Counted from the stretch's first letter, positions 15,265 through 24,396 are shown. The stretch: 40,169 nucleotides of DNA from Polaromonas sp. UBA5171 (GCA_002413395.1 DHWX01000093.1:1937-42105), one strand, 5' to 3'. Made by a program: numbers and translations. Notes: a model not told the origin generated them from the sequence alone.

Positions 15265-16272
15265 ATGAACATTGTGATTCTCGATGACTACCAAGATGCC
15301 GTGCGAAAACTCGATTGCGCCGCCAAACTGGATGCCTACCCTGCCAAGGTTTATACCAATACCGTCAAAGGCATAGGCCAGCTTTCAGTGCGTCTCAAGG
15401 ATGCTGATGTGATCGTACTGATTCGTGAACGAACCCAGCTCAATCGGCAGGTCATTGAAAAGCTTCCCAAACTCAAGCTGATTGTCCAGACCGGCCGCAT
15501 CGGCAGCCATGTGGACATCACCGCCTGCACGGAACGAGGAATTGCGGTGGCGGAAGGTATCGGGTCACCGATCGCACCCGCTGAACTGACCTGGGCGCTC
15601 GTGATGGCCGCCATGCGCCGCATTCCCCACTATGTGACACATTTGAAACATGGCGCTTGGCAGCAAGCAGGGCTCAAGGCCGCCTCCATGCCAACCAATT
15701 TCGGCATCGGCTCAGTCCTTAAAGGCAAGACACTGGGCATCTGGAGCTATGGGAAAATTGGGCAAATCGTTGCCGGCTATGGCCGGGCATTTGGCATGCG
15801 GGTCATGGTGTGGGGCCGCGAAGCCTCGCGCGAACGAGCCCAGGCCGATGGTTTTGAAATCGCCGCTAGTAAAACAGAATTTTTCGAACAAAGTGACGTT
15901 CTCAGCCTGCACCTGCGCCTGCACGAGGAAACTCGCGGCATCGTGACGCTGGACGACCTGTCGCGCATGAAAACCACCGCATTGCTGGTCAATACGTCGC
16001 GGGCCGAACTGATGGAACCAGAAGCACTGATAGCCGCGCTCAACCGGGGCCGCCCCGGTCTGGCGGCTGTTGATGTTTTTGAATCAGAACCAATTTTGCA
16101 GGGTCACGCCTTGCTCAGGCTCGAAAACTGCATCTGCACGCCACACATCGGCTATGTCGAGCAGGACAGCTACGAGATGTACTTTGGCGCGGCATTTGAC
16201 AATGTCGTCAACTTCATCAAAGGCACACCGACCAACATCGTCAACCCGGGTGCACTGCAGGTTCGACGTTAG
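15265..16272 (+). CDS. D-2-hydroxyacid dehydrogenase family protein
   Basis: A 335-residue NAD-dependent oxidoreductase of the phosphoglycerate dehydrogenase superfamily, acting on 2-hydroxy acids; the substrate cannot be read. Catalytic residues are present: Arg246 (NTSRAE), Glu275 (DVFESEP) and His294 (TPHIGY). In the nucleotide fold the usual glycine motif G-I-x-G-x-G-x-I-G reads G158-I-W-S161-Y-G163-K-I-G166, so the first Gly of GxGxxG is Ser. This may lower NAD affinity or simply be tolerated. The ribosome site before ATG 15265 is weak. It is followed by the 3-hydroxyacyl-CoA dehydrogenase gene after 85 bases that include a small hairpin, so membership of that block is uncertain. Confidence 0.88.
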   Translation: MNIVILDDYQDAVRKLDCAAKLDAYPAKVYTNTVKGIGQLSVRLKDADVIVLIRERTQLNRQVIEKLPKLKLIVQTGRIGSHVDITACTERGIAVAEGIGSPIAPAELTWALVMAAMRRIPHYVTHLKHGAWQQAGLKAASMPTNFGIGSVLKGKTLGIWSYGKIGQIVAGYGRAFGMRVMVWGREASRERAQADGFEIAASKTEFFEQSDVLSLHLRLHEETRGIVTLDDLSRMKTTALLVNTSRAELMEPEALIAALNRGRPGLAAVDVFESEPILQGHALLRLENCICTPHIGYVEQDSYEMYFGAAFDNVVNFIKGTPTNIVNPGALQVRR

Positions 16273-16357
16273 ATCAAACACCTGATTTTCGCAATGGTTT
16301 GCTGACCGCGTCTTGCCACCGCGTCACCACGAAACCGTGGTCAGCCATAATTCACGA

Positions 16358-17878
16358 ATGGAACCAAATTACTCAACCGTTGGAATTGTGGGTACCGGAG
16401 CCATGGGCCGTGGCATTGCGCAAATTGCGGCGCAAGCGGGAAGCCTCGTGAAGTTGCTGGACGCGCAGGCCGGAGCGGCCGAAAAGACGCGCGACGCGAT
16501 CTGCGCCCAATGGGACAAGCTGGTCGAGAAAGGCCGCCTGGAAGCCGATGCGGCGAAGAGCCACAAGGCCCGGCTGCTGTTGGCTAACTCAATAACCGAT
16601 CTGGCGGACAGTGACCTGGTCGTTGAAGCCATTGTGGAGAAGTTGGACACCAAGAAGGCCCTGTTCGCGGAACTTGAAACCATTGTTTCCACGCGCACCG
16701 TATTGGCGAGCAATACCTCATCACTGTCTGTCACGGCCATGGCCGTGACACTCAAGCACCCCGAGCGCCTGGCCGGCTATCACTTTTTCAACCCTGTACC
16801 GCTGATGAAGGTAGTGGAAGTCATTGCTGGGCTCAAGACCAGTCCGGCCGTCTGCAGCCGCCTGAGTCACTATGCCCGTCAGATGGGCCACACGCCGGTG
16901 CTGGCGCAGGACACCCCGGGCTTCATCGTCAACCATGCGGGGCGAGGCTACGGCACCGAAGCGCTGCGCATCGTTGGCGAAGGTATTGCCGATTTCGCCA
17001 CCATAGACCGCATCTTGCGCGACCAGGCGGGCTTCAAGCTTGGCCCGTTCGAGCTGATGGACCTGACTGCACTGGATGTATCACATCCTGTTATGGAATC
17101 GATTTACCACCAGTATTATGAGGAGGCTCGCTACCGCCCCAGCGTGATCACCGCGCAGCGTCTGGCCGGCGGCATGCTTGGCCGAAAAACCGGCGAAGGT
17201 TTTTACCGGTATGTCAATGGCATCGGCCAGATTCATGCTGAAACGTCTGTTCCCGAGGTGGCCACCATACCGCCGGTATGGGTATCTCCGCGGGCTACCC
17301 GGCGCTCGGAGTTGCTACAGCTCTTGAAAGATCTCGGCGCAAAGATCGAAACAGGCGCATCCGCCTCGCCACAGGCGCTGGTACTGGTCGCGCCGCTCGG
17401 CTTTGACGTCACAACGGTCGCCGTGGTGGAACGACTCGACCCGGCGCGGACGCTGGGTATTGACATGCTGATTGATGATGCCGCCACCCGGCGGCGCGTG
17501 CTGGCCACCAACCCGGCCACTCGAACCGACATGCGCGACGCGGCTCATGCCCTGTTCGCCCGCGACGGCAAGGCCGTCAGCGTGATTCGGGACAGCGGCG
17601 GATTTGTCACGCAGCGTGTCGTCGCCACCATCGTCAATATTGCCAGTGACATCTGCCAGCAAGGCATCTGCAGCCCAAAAGACCTGGAAACTGCCGTGAC
17701 GCTTGGACTTGGCTATCCGTTAGGCCCCCTGGCCATGGGCGATCGTTATGGTCCCACCAATGTGCTGGAGGTACTCTTTAATATGCAAACTGTTTATGGC
17801 GACCCACGCTACCGCCCTTCCCCGTGGCTGCGGCGCCGCGGCGCCATTGGCCTGAGCCTGATGCACGAGGAAAGCTGA
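16358..17878 (+). CDS. 3-hydroxyacyl-CoA dehydrogenase, two 3HCDH C-terminal domains
   Basis: A 506-residue NAD-dependent beta-oxidation enzyme of the PaaH/PaaC type. The Rossmann motif GIVGTGAMGRGIAQIAA is at about residues 8-24, followed by ASNTSSLSVTAMA, the HFFNPVPLMKVVEVI motif with the catalytic His, and DTPGFIVNHAGRGYGTEA leading into a first C-terminal domain. A second C-terminal domain follows (SGGFVTQRVVATIVN, GYPLGPLAMGDRYG). The ORF is open upstream to a TTG at 16313, but ATG 16358 begins just before the Rossmann fold. The next gene starts one base after the stop, so the two are almost certainly co-translated from one message. Confidence 0.94.
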   Translation: MEPNYSTVGIVGTGAMGRGIAQIAAQAGSLVKLLDAQAGAAEKTRDAICAQWDKLVEKGRLEADAAKSHKARLLLANSITDLADSDLVVEAIVEKLDTKKALFAELETIVSTRTVLASNTSSLSVTAMAVTLKHPERLAGYHFFNPVPLMKVVEVIAGLKTSPAVCSRLSHYARQMGHTPVLAQDTPGFIVNHAGRGYGTEALRIVGEGIADFATIDRILRDQAGFKLGPFELMDLTALDVSHPVMESIYHQYYEEARYRPSVITAQRLAGGMLGRKTGEGFYRYVNGIGQIHAETSVPEVATIPPVWVSPRATRRSELLQLLKDLGAKIETGASASPQALVLVAPLGFDVTTVAVVERLDPARTLGIDMLIDDAATRRRVLATNPATRTDMRDAAHALFARDGKAVSVIRDSGGFVTQRVVATIVNIASDICQQGICSPKDLETAVTLGLGYPLGPLAMGDRYGPTNVLEVLFNMQTVYGDPRYRPSPWLRRRGAIGLSLMHEES

Positions 17879-17879
17879 T

Positions 17880-18659
17880 ATGGCAGGCGCCTTGAAAAGC
17901 ACCAGCGTGGACGGCACCCTCATCCTGACGCTAAGCAACCCGGGGTTAAAGAACGCGCTGGAGTCCGGAATTTATACCGCAGGCATTGAAGCCCTCAACG
18001 CAGCCGAAAATAATCCTGATATCCGCAGTGTGGTGATTGCCGGTGAGGGTACGATATTTTGCGCGGGCGGCAATCTGGTCGGACTGCAAGCCAGTCGGCG
18101 CGAAGCACCTGAAGTGATGGCGCAAAGCCTCGACGGCCTACACAACTGGATTGATTCCATTCACACCTATCCCAAACCGGTAATCGCCGCGGTGGAAGGC
18201 GCGGCTGCGGGTGCCGGGTTTTCACTGGCGCTGTCCTGTGATTTTGTCGTGGCTGCGGACAATGCCGTGTTTTTGATGGCTTACAGCACGGTAGCGCTAT
18301 CACCCGATGGCGGCGGCAGTTGGTGCCTGGCGCGCACTTTGCCACGCGCCCTTGCCAGCGAATTGCTCATGTGCGGAGAGCGCATCAGCGCCCAGCGGCT
18401 GTGCGACCTGGGCCTAGTGAACCGTGTCACTGCCGCGGGCGAGGCCCTTGCCCAAGCCCTGGAACTGGCCGGAAAACTCAATGCACGGGCCTCCAACGTG
18501 CTGTCCAGCATCAAGGAACTCATTAACGAAGCGCCTGTGAACACGCTGGACCAGCAACTGGCCAGTGAACGCAGTCATTTCGTTCGTAATCTGCACCATG
18601 CCAATGCTGGCGAAGGTATCGACGCCTTTTTACAAAAGCGCGCGCCACATTACCGTTAA
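17880..18659 (+). CDS. Enoyl-CoA hydratase/isomerase family protein
   Basis: A 259-residue crotonase-fold protein. The oxyanion-hole segments are visible: IFCAGGNLVGL and AVEGAAAGAGFSLALSCDFVVAA, followed by the family-typical GLVNRVTAAGEAL region. The usual catalytic Glu positions are not cleanly recognisable (SPDGGGSW replaces the common PExG type region, as in PaaG/PaaB-like isomerases), so hydratase versus isomerase is open. It begins one base after the preceding dehydrogenase gene, the arrangement expected for a beta-oxidation pair. A 141-base gap separates it from the regulator gene. Confidence 0.92.
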   Translation: MAGALKSTSVDGTLILTLSNPGLKNALESGIYTAGIEALNAAENNPDIRSVVIAGEGTIFCAGGNLVGLQASRREAPEVMAQSLDGLHNWIDSIHTYPKPVIAAVEGAAAGAGFSLALSCDFVVAADNAVFLMAYSTVALSPDGGGSWCLARTLPRALASELLMCGERISAQRLCDLGLVNRVTAAGEALAQALELAGKLNARASNVLSSIKELINEAPVNTLDQQLASERSHFVRNLHHANAGEGIDAFLQKRAPHYR

Positions 18660-18800
18660 ATGACCTGGGGCCCAAGCAGCATCAGGCCTTCACGCGGCCG
18701 GTCACCCCATGACGCACGACACCCATGCGACAGCCGGGTTGTGCGGGGTGGGTCCCAGAAGCGACAATGAACGTCTTGTTAGTCACCCAAAAGACAGTCC

Positions 18801-19527
18801 ATGGACGATCCTATTCTTACGATAGACGAAAGAGAGGCCATCAATAGCGGCCGCTGGTTTTCATCCCTGTCACCCTCACTGAGACACGATATCCTCCGAT
18901 GCGCTTATGTCAAACGTTACAAGGACGGCGAACCTGATCACAGCCCGGGGAGAAGCACCCGAGGAATGGATCGCCTGTGCCACGGGCGCCGTGCGCGTGA
19001 GTTCAACCTCGATCTCCGGCAAGCAGATCACCCTGACCTATGTCGAACCAGGTATCTGGTTTGGCGATGTGGCCATTTTCGATGGCGACCGGCGCACGCA
19101 CGATGCCTATGCGCATGGTCGAACAACTGTTTTGTGTGTCGCCAAAGCCGATTTCAAAAAAATTCTGGCTTTGCATGTCGAGCTTTACGAGGCCATGCTG
19201 CGCCTCCATGCACGCCGTATACGGCAACTCTACGGCCTGGTGGAAGATCTCAACACACTGCCGCTGCGGGCACGCCTGGCCAAGCAATTGCTGCACCTTG
19301 TGCGCAGCTACGGCATCCCCAGCTTGGCCGACGGACGCGAAGTGCGCATCGGTCTGCAACTGGCGCAAGAAGAGTTGGCCCAGTTGCTCGGTGCCTCGCG
19401 CCAGCGGGTCAATCAGGAGCTCAAGTCGATGGAACGCGAGGACGCCATCCGCATCGAGCCAGGCGGCTTGGTGGTGCGCAACCGCGAAACCCTGATGCGT
19501 ATTTCCGAAGCCGAGATTGACAAATAA
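18801..19527 (+). pseudogene. Crp/Fnr-family transcriptional regulator, split by a one-base insertion
   Basis: The ATG at 18801 opens a frame that reads like the start of a Crp/Fnr protein up to VKRYKDG, then loses the family sequence. From the same point the next frame continues NLITARGE-EEWI and carries the cyclic-nucleotide-type domain (ISGKQITLTYVEPGIWFGDVAIFDGDRRTHDA) and the C-terminal helix-turn-helix (LAQEELAQLLGASRQRVNQELKSM), ending at 19527. Removing one A at 18931-18932 joins the two into about 241 residues. An internal start at 18907 would give 206 residues lacking the first part of the sensor domain. It sits between beta-oxidation genes and would be the natural local regulator. 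Error or mutation cannot be separated here. Confidence 0.85.
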
Positions 19528-19530
19528 AGC

Positions 19531-20622
19531 ATGAGTAACTTCGACCACTTCACAGGAACCCGGGCCGTTCCCGACGCGCAGGCTGTTGACCAGAAGGCTC
19601 TCACAGCCTACCTGACAACACACCTTGACGGTTTTGAGGGTCCGCTGACGCTTGAAATTTTCAAGGGTGGCCAGTCCAACCCAACCTACAAGCTGGTCAC
19701 CCCAGGCATGTCTTACGTGATGCGCGCCAAACCTGGCCCGGTCGCCAGACTGCTGCCCTCCGCCCATGCGGTAGAACGCGAATTCAAGGTCATGCGGGGA
19801 CTGCAAGGCACCGATGTGCCAGTCCCCAAAATGTATTGCCTCTGCGAAGACGAGTCAGTGATCGGGCGCGCCTTTTATGTAATGGAGTTTGTCGAAGGTC
19901 GTGTGCTCTGGGACCAGTCCCTGCCCGGCATGACGATGCACCAGCGCAGTGAAATTTATGACGAAATGAATCGCGTGATTGCAGCCCTGCACAAGGTCAG
20001 GTTTGCCGAGCGCGGCCTGTCCGATTATGGCAAGCCTGGCAACTACTTTGAGCGCCAGATTGGTCGCTGGAGCAAGCAGTACCTGGCCTCCATCACCAAC
20101 CCGATCCCCGAAATGGACAGCCTGATGCAATGGCTGCCCGCTAACATACCAGCCAGCGCGCGCGATGAAAGCCTGGTCTCCATCGTGCACGGTGATTTCC
20201 GACTCGACAACCTGCTCTTTCACGCCACAGAGCCACGTGTTCTAGCGGTGCTCGACTGGGAACTATCGACGCTGGGTCATCCTCTGGCAGACTTCAGCTA
20301 TCACTGCATGGCCTGGCATATTCCGCCTGGCGCCTTCCGCGGCATTGGCGGGCTTGATGTCGCCAGCCTGGGGATTCCCACCGAAGCTGAGTACATCCGC
20401 CGCTATTGCGAGCGCACCGGTCTCACCACTCCCGCAGCACTCAAAGCTGACTGGAACTTTTACCTGGCGTACAACCTGTTTCGCCTTGCTGCCATTTTGC
20501 AAGGTATCGCCAAACGGGTCGAGGCCGGCACCGCCTCAAGCGCCCAGGCCGTCAGTTCAGCGGCCGGCGCACCCGTGCTGGCAAAAATGGCCTGGAACTT
20601 TGCACTTGAAAGCCAGGCCTGA
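19531..20622 (+). CDS. Phosphotransferase family protein (ACAD10/LvaA-like kinase)
   Basis: A 363-residue aminoglycoside-phosphotransferase-fold kinase. Visible features are the N-lobe FKGGQSNPTYKL nucleotide loop, YVMRAKP with the ATP Lys, the catalytic loop VHGDFRLDNLLFH, and the metal Asp in VLDWELSTLGHPLADF. This subtype is the one paired with acyl-CoA dehydrogenases: it is fused to one in human ACAD10/ACAD11 and adjacent to one in bacterial levulinate (lva) operons, where it phosphorylates the 4-hydroxyl of an acyl-CoA. It starts three bases after the regulator stop codon and is followed by an acyl-CoA dehydrogenase gene 64 bases on. Substrate assignment is inference from this pairing. 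Confidence 0.9.
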   Translation: MSNFDHFTGTRAVPDAQAVDQKALTAYLTTHLDGFEGPLTLEIFKGGQSNPTYKLVTPGMSYVMRAKPGPVARLLPSAHAVEREFKVMRGLQGTDVPVPKMYCLCEDESVIGRAFYVMEFVEGRVLWDQSLPGMTMHQRSEIYDEMNRVIAALHKVRFAERGLSDYGKPGNYFERQIGRWSKQYLASITNPIPEMDSLMQWLPANIPASARDESLVSIVHGDFRLDNLLFHATEPRVLAVLDWELSTLGHPLADFSYHCMAWHIPPGAFRGIGGLDVASLGIPTEAEYIRRYCERTGLTTPAALKADWNFYLAYNLFRLAAILQGIAKRVEAGTASSAQAVSSAAGAPVLAKMAWNFALESQA

Positions 20623-20686
20623 AGTCATACCGCGGATCACCGTTTTTTTTATAGAAACCGTTAACAAAGCACTCACAGGAGATTTC

Positions 20687-21946
20687 ATGGACTTTAATTA
20701 CACCCCCAAAGTACAGGAACTGCAGGCCCACCTGCTCAAGTTCATGGACGAGCATATTTATCCAAATGAAGCCCGATTTTTTCGTGAAATTGCCGAAAAC
20801 CGTGCCAAGGGCAATGCCTGGATTCCCACCACGATCATTGAAGAACTCAAGCCGAAGGCGCGCGCCGCCGGTCTGTGGAACCTGTTCTTGCCGCACTCCC
20901 CACGCGCACCCGAAGGCCTGTCCAACCTCGAATATGCGCCCTTGTGCGAAATCATGGGCCGCGTCCCCTTTGCCGCCGAGGTGTTCAATTGTTCGGCGCC
21001 CGACACTGGCAACATGGAAACCATTGCGCGCTACGGTTCTGAAGCCAACATGGATCAGTGGTTGGACCCGTTGCTCAAGGGCGAAATTCGTTCAGCTTTT
21101 CTGATGACCGAGCCAGAAGTTGCATCATCCGATGCCACCAACATTCAGTGCCGCATTGAGCGCGATGGCGACGACTATGTGATCAACGGCCTAAAATGGT
21201 GGTCGTCGGGTGCTGGTGATCCGCGCTGCGCGGTCTATATCGTGATGGGGAAAACCAATCCGGACGCCGGTCGCCACGAACAGCAATCGATGATTCTGGT
21301 GCCCTCCAACACGCCTGGCGTAAAGGTCATTCGCCCGCTCTCGGTCTTCGGCTATGACGATGCTCCGCACGGCCATATGGTGGTCCGGCTGACCAATGTG
21401 CGCGTACCCGCCAGCAACCTGCTGCTGGGCGAAGGCCGCGGCTTTGAAATTGCCCAGGGCCGACTTGGCCCCGGACGCATTCACCACTGCATGCGCAGCA
21501 TCGGCATTGCCGAGCGCGCGCTGGAGTTGATGTGCCAGCGACTGAACAGCCGGGTTGCGTTCGGCAAACCCATCGCCACTCAATCGGTGTGGCGCGAACA
21601 CATTGCCGAAGCCCGTTGCATGATTGAGCAGGCGCGGCTGCTAACACTCAAGGCTGCCTACATGATGGACACCGTGGGCAACAAGGTTGCCAAGGCCGAA
21701 ATTGCCATGATCAAGATTGTGGCTCCCCGCATGGCCTGCCAGGTCATTGACTGGGCCATTCAGGCCCATGGCGGAGGCGGCGTGTCAGGCGACTTTCCGC
21801 TGGCTTACGCCTACGCTAGCCAGCGCACCTTGCGACTGGCCGACGGCCCGGACGAAGTGCACCGCGCCTCACTGGCCAAGCTGGAATTGGCCAAGCATTT
21901 GCTGAAATCCGGTGAGATAAAAGTACCAGTGATGCGCGGCAGCTGA
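20687..21946 (+). CDS. Acyl-CoA dehydrogenase family protein (ACAD10/11-like)
   Basis: A 419-residue FAD enzyme. The order is an N-terminal helical domain, the beta domain with FLMTEPEVASSDATNI and WWSSGAGDPRCAVYIVMG, and the C-terminal helical domain with GPGRIHHCMRSIGIAERALELM and ending ADGPDEVHRASLAKLEL. These last two motifs are the ones I associate with the ACAD10/11 and LvaC group rather than with ordinary short-chain acyl-CoA dehydrogenases. The ATG at 20687 has a strong AGGAG site; the frame is open upstream through the end of the kinase gene in another frame, which is a shadow. It lies directly behind the phosphotransferase gene and probably acts with it. Confidence 0.93.
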   Translation: MDFNYTPKVQELQAHLLKFMDEHIYPNEARFFREIAENRAKGNAWIPTTIIEELKPKARAAGLWNLFLPHSPRAPEGLSNLEYAPLCEIMGRVPFAAEVFNCSAPDTGNMETIARYGSEANMDQWLDPLLKGEIRSAFLMTEPEVASSDATNIQCRIERDGDDYVINGLKWWSSGAGDPRCAVYIVMGKTNPDAGRHEQQSMILVPSNTPGVKVIRPLSVFGYDDAPHGHMVVRLTNVRVPASNLLLGEGRGFEIAQGRLGPGRIHHCMRSIGIAERALELMCQRLNSRVAFGKPIATQSVWREHIAEARCMIEQARLLTLKAAYMMDTVGNKVAKAEIAMIKIVAPRMACQVIDWAIQAHGGGGVSGDFPLAYAYASQRTLRLADGPDEVHRASLAKLELAKHLLKSGEIKVPVMRGS

Positions 21947-21964
21947 GCGGTTAGCCAGCCATTT

Positions 21965-22045
21965 TTATGAGGCTATTTAAACAAATAGCTGCTTGTGCCC
22001 GTTTCATATGGGCCAAAAAAACTTTTTAACTTTTTAGCAGACGCC
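21965..22045. repeat. AT-rich interspersed repeat, best-formed copy
   Basis: The core GCTATTTAAACAAATAGC at 21972-21989 is a 7-bp perfect inverted repeat with loop AAAC. It is followed by GCTTGTGCCC, a second small inverted repeat (GCCC/GGGC) and an A/T-rich tail. It fills most of the gap between the acyl-CoA dehydrogenase and GST genes. Confidence 0.75.
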
Positions 22046-22066
22046 CAGGTACGGAAGGAAGCACCC

Positions 22067-22771
22067 ATGATCAAGGTCTATTCATGGCCCACGCCCAACG
22101 GCCACAAGGTCCACATCATGCTGGAGGAATGCGGCCTGCGCCTGGGCCGCGACTGGGAGGTTTTTCCGGTTAATATCGGCGCGGGTGACCAGTTTAAACC
22201 TGAATTTCTTGCCATCAGTCCCAACAACAAAATTCCGGCACTGGTCGATCCCAATGGTCCTGACGGCAAGCCAATGGCACTGTTTGAATCGGGCGCCATC
22301 CTGCTTTACCTAGCTGCCAAAACCGGCAAGCTGCTGCCCAAAACCGACCGGCTTAAATTCCAGGTGCTGCAGTGGCTGATGTTTCAGATGGGTGGTATCG
22401 GGCCGATGCTTGGGCAAGCCCACCATTTCCGCATCTATGCGCCGGAAAAAATCGACTATGCCATCCAGCGCTATACCAACGAGGCCAAGCGGCTTTACGG
22501 CGTGATGGACAGGCAACTGGCTACCAGCAAATTCATCGCCTGCAACCAGTACACGCTCGCTGATGTAGCTATCTTCCCATGGCTGCGCAGTTGGGAAAAT
22601 CAGGGCATTGATTGGGTCGACTACCCCCACCTGAAAAAATGGTTTGACCTAGTGAGTGAACGACCCGCCGTGCAACGCGGTGTCAATGTCCTGGCAGACA
22701 TGCGCAAGCCGCTTACCGGCGACCGAGAACGAGACGTTCTTTTTGGCAAAACGCAATTCCAGAAACGCTGA
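22067..22771 (+). CDS. Glutathione S-transferase family protein
   Basis: A 234-residue two-domain GST of the YghU/YfcG-like type. The N-terminal thioredoxin fold reads IKVYSWPTPNGHKVHIMLEE, then the glutathione-contact NKIPALVDP and the FESGAILLYLA motif, where Glu-Ser binds the gamma-glutamyl part. The C-terminal helical domain has YTLADVAIFPWLRSW with the conserved folding Asp. The ATG at 22067 has a GGAAGGA site and follows an AT-rich repeat, so an ORF extension upstream is through the repeat and is rejected. It is last in the acyl-CoA block; whether it shares the transcript is unclear because of the repeat in between. Confidence 0.93.
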   Translation: MIKVYSWPTPNGHKVHIMLEECGLRLGRDWEVFPVNIGAGDQFKPEFLAISPNNKIPALVDPNGPDGKPMALFESGAILLYLAAKTGKLLPKTDRLKFQVLQWLMFQMGGIGPMLGQAHHFRIYAPEKIDYAIQRYTNEAKRLYGVMDRQLATSKFIACNQYTLADVAIFPWLRSWENQGIDWVDYPHLKKWFDLVSERPAVQRGVNVLADMRKPLTGDRERDVLFGKTQFQKR

Positions 22772-23048
22772 CGCCTGAAGTCAAGCCCGGATCGGGCGGG
22801 GCGTGATGCAACCCCGCCGCCATCATACTTGGAACTTATCCGTAAATAGCAGAATACTACTCACTCTGAGCCGCATCGCACGCGGTTATGGACCCGACTG
22901 AGCTGAGGCCGGTGCAAAGCGCAGGGGGCTCAACCAGGAAGGCGTGGCGCTGGGTGGTCGAGATTTGCCATAGCTGATTCAACCGCTTTCGCAAACTGCT
23001 GATGCGATATGAGAAGCTTGAGCGCAGCTTCGTCGCGCTTAACCACCT

Positions 23049-24396
23049 CGCGGCCGGAGGGTGTAAGAATTTTTGTGTAAACGGTCTTTTGGCAGGAAAC
23101 TGCCGTCTTGCATGGAGCAAAGATGACCGTAGAAATGAAACCCTTACCCAACGACCTGATTGACGCACTGCTGGCGAACTACAAAAAGCCTGAGGACTTG
23201 ATAGGCCAGAACGGCCTCCTGAAGCAGCTGACCAAGGCCTTGGTCGAGCGGGCACTGCAAGCCGAGATGACGGACCACCTGGGTCACGGCAAGAACCAGC
23301 TGGTCGCCAACGAGGCTGGCAACACACGCAATGGCCGCAGCCAAAAGACGCTCAAAGGCGACTTTGGCGAGTTACCCATTGAAATCCCGCGTGACCGTGC
23401 CGGCACATTCGAGCCCCAGCTCATCGCCAAGCACCAGACCCGCTGGAGCGGCTTTGACGACAAGATTCTCTCGCTCTACGCCCGAGGCATGACGGTGCGC
23501 GAGATTCAAAGCCACCTGCAGGAAATGTACGGGGCCGAAGTTTCGCCAACATTAATCTCATCGGTGACCGATGCCATCATGGACGAGGTCAAAACCTGGC
23601 AATCGCGCCCACTCGATGCGCTGTACCCCATTGTCTACATGGACTGCATTCACGTCAAAGTGCGCGACAGCGGCGCTGTGAGGGTCAAGGCCCTGTACCT
23701 TGCCATTGGCGTCAACCTGGACGGCATCAAGGAGGTGCTGGGCCTGTGGATGGCCCAGACCGAAGGTGCGAAGTTCTGGCTACAGGTGGTCACGGAGTTG
23801 AAAAACCGCGGTGTTGCCGACATCTTCATCGCCTGTGTTGATGGCCTGAAGGGCTTCCCCGATGCGATTGAGGCTGTGTTTCCGAAGACAGCCGTGCAGC
23901 TTTGCCTTGTACACATGGTGCGCCACAGCCTGAACTTCGTGAGTTGGAAACAGCGCAAGGCAGTTGCTGCCGATTTGCGGCTGATTTACACGGCCCCGAC
24001 TGCGTCCGAAGCTGAGCGACAGCTCACAGAGTTCGAAGCCAAATGGAACGACGCCTTCGCACCGATTGGGCAGTCCTGGCGGCGCAACTGGTTGCGCCTG
24101 ACGCCGTTCTTTGACTACCCGCCTGACATCCGTAAAGTGATTTACACGACCAACGCCATTGAGTCGGTCAACATGAGTTTGCGCAAAATCACCAAGACCC
24201 GAGGGTCGTTCCCAACCGACGACGCAGTGTTCAAACTGTTCTATCTGGCGCTTAACAACATCAGTCAGAAATGGACTATGCCGGTCAGAGACTGGAAAGC
24301 AGCCTTGAATCGCTTTACCATTCAGTTCGACGAGCGCATGCCGCGCGTCTAACTCAACCGCCGTTTACACAAAATTCGGGACACCCTCCGCGGCCG
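23049..24396 (+). mobile_element. IS256-family insertion sequence with 8-bp target duplication
   Basis: The element spans 23057-24388 (1332 bases). Both ends begin GAGGGTGT and carry imperfect inverted repeats of about 28 bases sharing TTTTGTGTAAACGG. The flanking bases CGCGGCCG occur directly before the left end (23049-23056) and after the right end (24389-24396), an 8-base target duplication typical of the IS256 family. The single transposase gene is intact. The exact duplication implies a simple, fairly recent insertion, into the IS5-type relic. Confidence 0.92.
23123..24352 (+). CDS. IS256-family transposase (mutator type)
   Basis: A 409-residue DDE transposase, full length for the family. 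The catalytic triad is recognisable: Asp174 (YMDCIHVKVRD), Asp240 (IACVDGLKGFPDAIE) and Glu347 (YTTNAIESVNMSLRK). The conserved segment VQLCLVHMVRHSL and the N-terminal GHGKN and NTRNG motifs are present. The start ATG at 23123 has GGAG six bases away; an in-frame upstream start at 23108 would add five residues. The gene fills the element between the terminal repeats, and its reading frame has no damage, so the element may be active. Confidence 0.95.
   Translation: MTVEMKPLPNDLIDALLANYKKPEDLIGQNGLLKQLTKALVERALQAEMTDHLGHGKNQLVANEAGNTRNGRSQKTLKGDFGELPIEIPRDRAGTFEPQLIAKHQTRWSGFDDKILSLYARGMTVREIQSHLQEMYGAEVSPTLISSVTDAIMDEVKTWQSRPLDALYPIVYMDCIHVKVRDSGAVRVKALYLAIGVNLDGIKEVLGLWMAQTEGAKFWLQVVTELKNRGVADIFIACVDGLKGFPDAIEAVFPKTAVQLCLVHMVRHSLNFVSWKQRKAVAADLRLIYTAPTASEAERQLTEFEAKWNDAFAPIGQSWRRNWLRLTPFFDYPPDIRKVIYTTNAIESVNMSLRKITKTRGSFPTDDAVFKLFYLALNNISQKWTMPVRDWKAALNRFTIQFDERMPRV

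Noticed and set aside
22795..22818. GC-rich inverted repeat GGCGGGG/CCCCGCC after the GST gene
   Set aside because: The stem is good but no T run follows, so I do not call it an intrinsic terminator.
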